DNA of 64,000 nucleotides. Source: Ectopseudomonas mendocina (GTDB taxonomy: Bacteria > Pseudomonadota > Gammaproteobacteria > Pseudomonadales > Pseudomonadaceae). A program made the translations under genes and the position numbers. Positions within the stretch are counted from its first letter, which is position 1; each line of letters opens with the position of its first letter. The stretch is taken from NCBI RefSeq assembly GCF_016008875.1, contig NZ_JADTQG010000002.1:1-64000 (forward strand), given 5' to 3'. This document shows positions 63,948 through 64,000 of the stretch, piece by piece. The notes under the pieces are model-generated. The model searched no databases. It was given only the letters and a program-made list of their open reading frames with translations, and was not told where the DNA came from.

Positions 63948-64000
63948 ATGACCGCAACCTTGGCTGTTACGAACCTGTGCGCCGACGCTCGCCGCGCTCA
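63948..64000 (+). CDS. Possible 5' end of a gene divergent from the AraC regulator
   Basis: An ATG at 63948 opens a frame (MTATLAVTNLCADARRA) that runs off the window. Its position, divergent from the regulator with a 237-base intergenic region (63711-63947) showing no other gene, suits a regulated target. The Shine-Dalgarno is weak and no domain can be recognised in 17 codons. Confidence 0.35.
   Translation, partial: MTATLAVTNLCADARRA

Noticed and set aside
63748..63957. A 69-codon minus-strand frame upstream of the AraC regulator
   Set aside because: No Shine-Dalgarno, no family resemblance, and it overlaps the regulator's promoter region.

Overview
The window is a stretch of chromosome from a high-GC gammaproteobacterium, almost certainly a Pseudomonas (perhaps the mendocina/oleovorans group; that finer placement is a guess). 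The evidence is the proteins themselves (701-residue PNPase, 493-residue NusA, 134-residue Fur without CxxC pairs, OruR-like AraC regulator) and a gene order that, from memory, follows P. aeruginosa PAO1 closely. Positions about 2.2-44.7 kb match the PA4735-PA4772 order, and about 48.4-63.7 kb match PA0838-PA0831, with clpB and a nitroreductase in between. I see no prophage, insertion sequence, integron, CRISPR array or rRNA. The content is mostly core housekeeping.

Layout. 0-5.8 kb (+): a DUF2236 oxygenase-like protein, an rRNA-methyltransferase-like protein, a DUF748 AsmA-like envelope protein and two tandem DUF2845 exported proteins. 5.8-7.0 kb (-): a BON-domain periplasmic protein and a CsbD protein. 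They lie behind a good sigma-54 promoter sequence, and the 3' end carries eight regularly spaced GGA motifs ending in a terminator. 7.0-21.7 kb (-): the RNA and translation block secG, tRNA-Leu, tRNA-fMet, rimP, nusA, infB, rbfA, truB, rpsO, pnp, preceded by ftsH, folP, glmM, tpiA. 21.8-28.3 kb: rlmE, divergent yhbY, and carA-carB-greA with a DUF4149 membrane protein. 28.4-33.3 kb (-): heat-shock genes grpE, dnaK, dnaJ, then dapB. 33.3-38.9 kb: recN with a LexA box, fur, bamE, and an NSS transporter-ratA-rnfH operon next to smpB.

38.9-44.7 kb: lactate utilisation, with lldR divergent from lldP-lldD-dld and a 21-bp palindromic operator between. 44.9-54.3 kb: clpB with a sigma-32 promoter, nitroreductase, glutathione peroxidase, slyD, DUF3565, ackA-pta and a PlsC-type acyltransferase. 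54.4-60.3 kb (-): a two-gene signalling operon, in which a CHASE/PAS hybrid histidine kinase with three receiver domains precedes a REC-PAS-GGDEF-EAL protein. 60.5-63.7 kb (-): two paralogous OmpA-like lipoproteins, a metallo-beta-lactamase-fold hydrolase and an OruR-like AraC regulator.

The most interesting non-coding signal is the 3' tail of the csbD transcript (5849-5970, minus strand). It has seven ACGGAT motifs and one ATGGAC at about 16-nt spacing. Several sit exactly in the loops of small hairpins, and a Rho-independent terminator follows. That is the architecture of RsmY/RsmZ/CsrB-type RNAs that titrate the RsmA/CsrA protein. Together with the sigma-54-like promoter upstream of the BON gene, it suggests an mRNA-derived Rsm sponge. 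This is a hypothesis from sequence only. Other regulatory signals are three sigma-32 promoters with identical 13-nt spacers (grpE, dnaK, clpB), a possible carA leader peptide overlapping an attenuator-like hairpin, and a 25-codon leader ORF before lldP.
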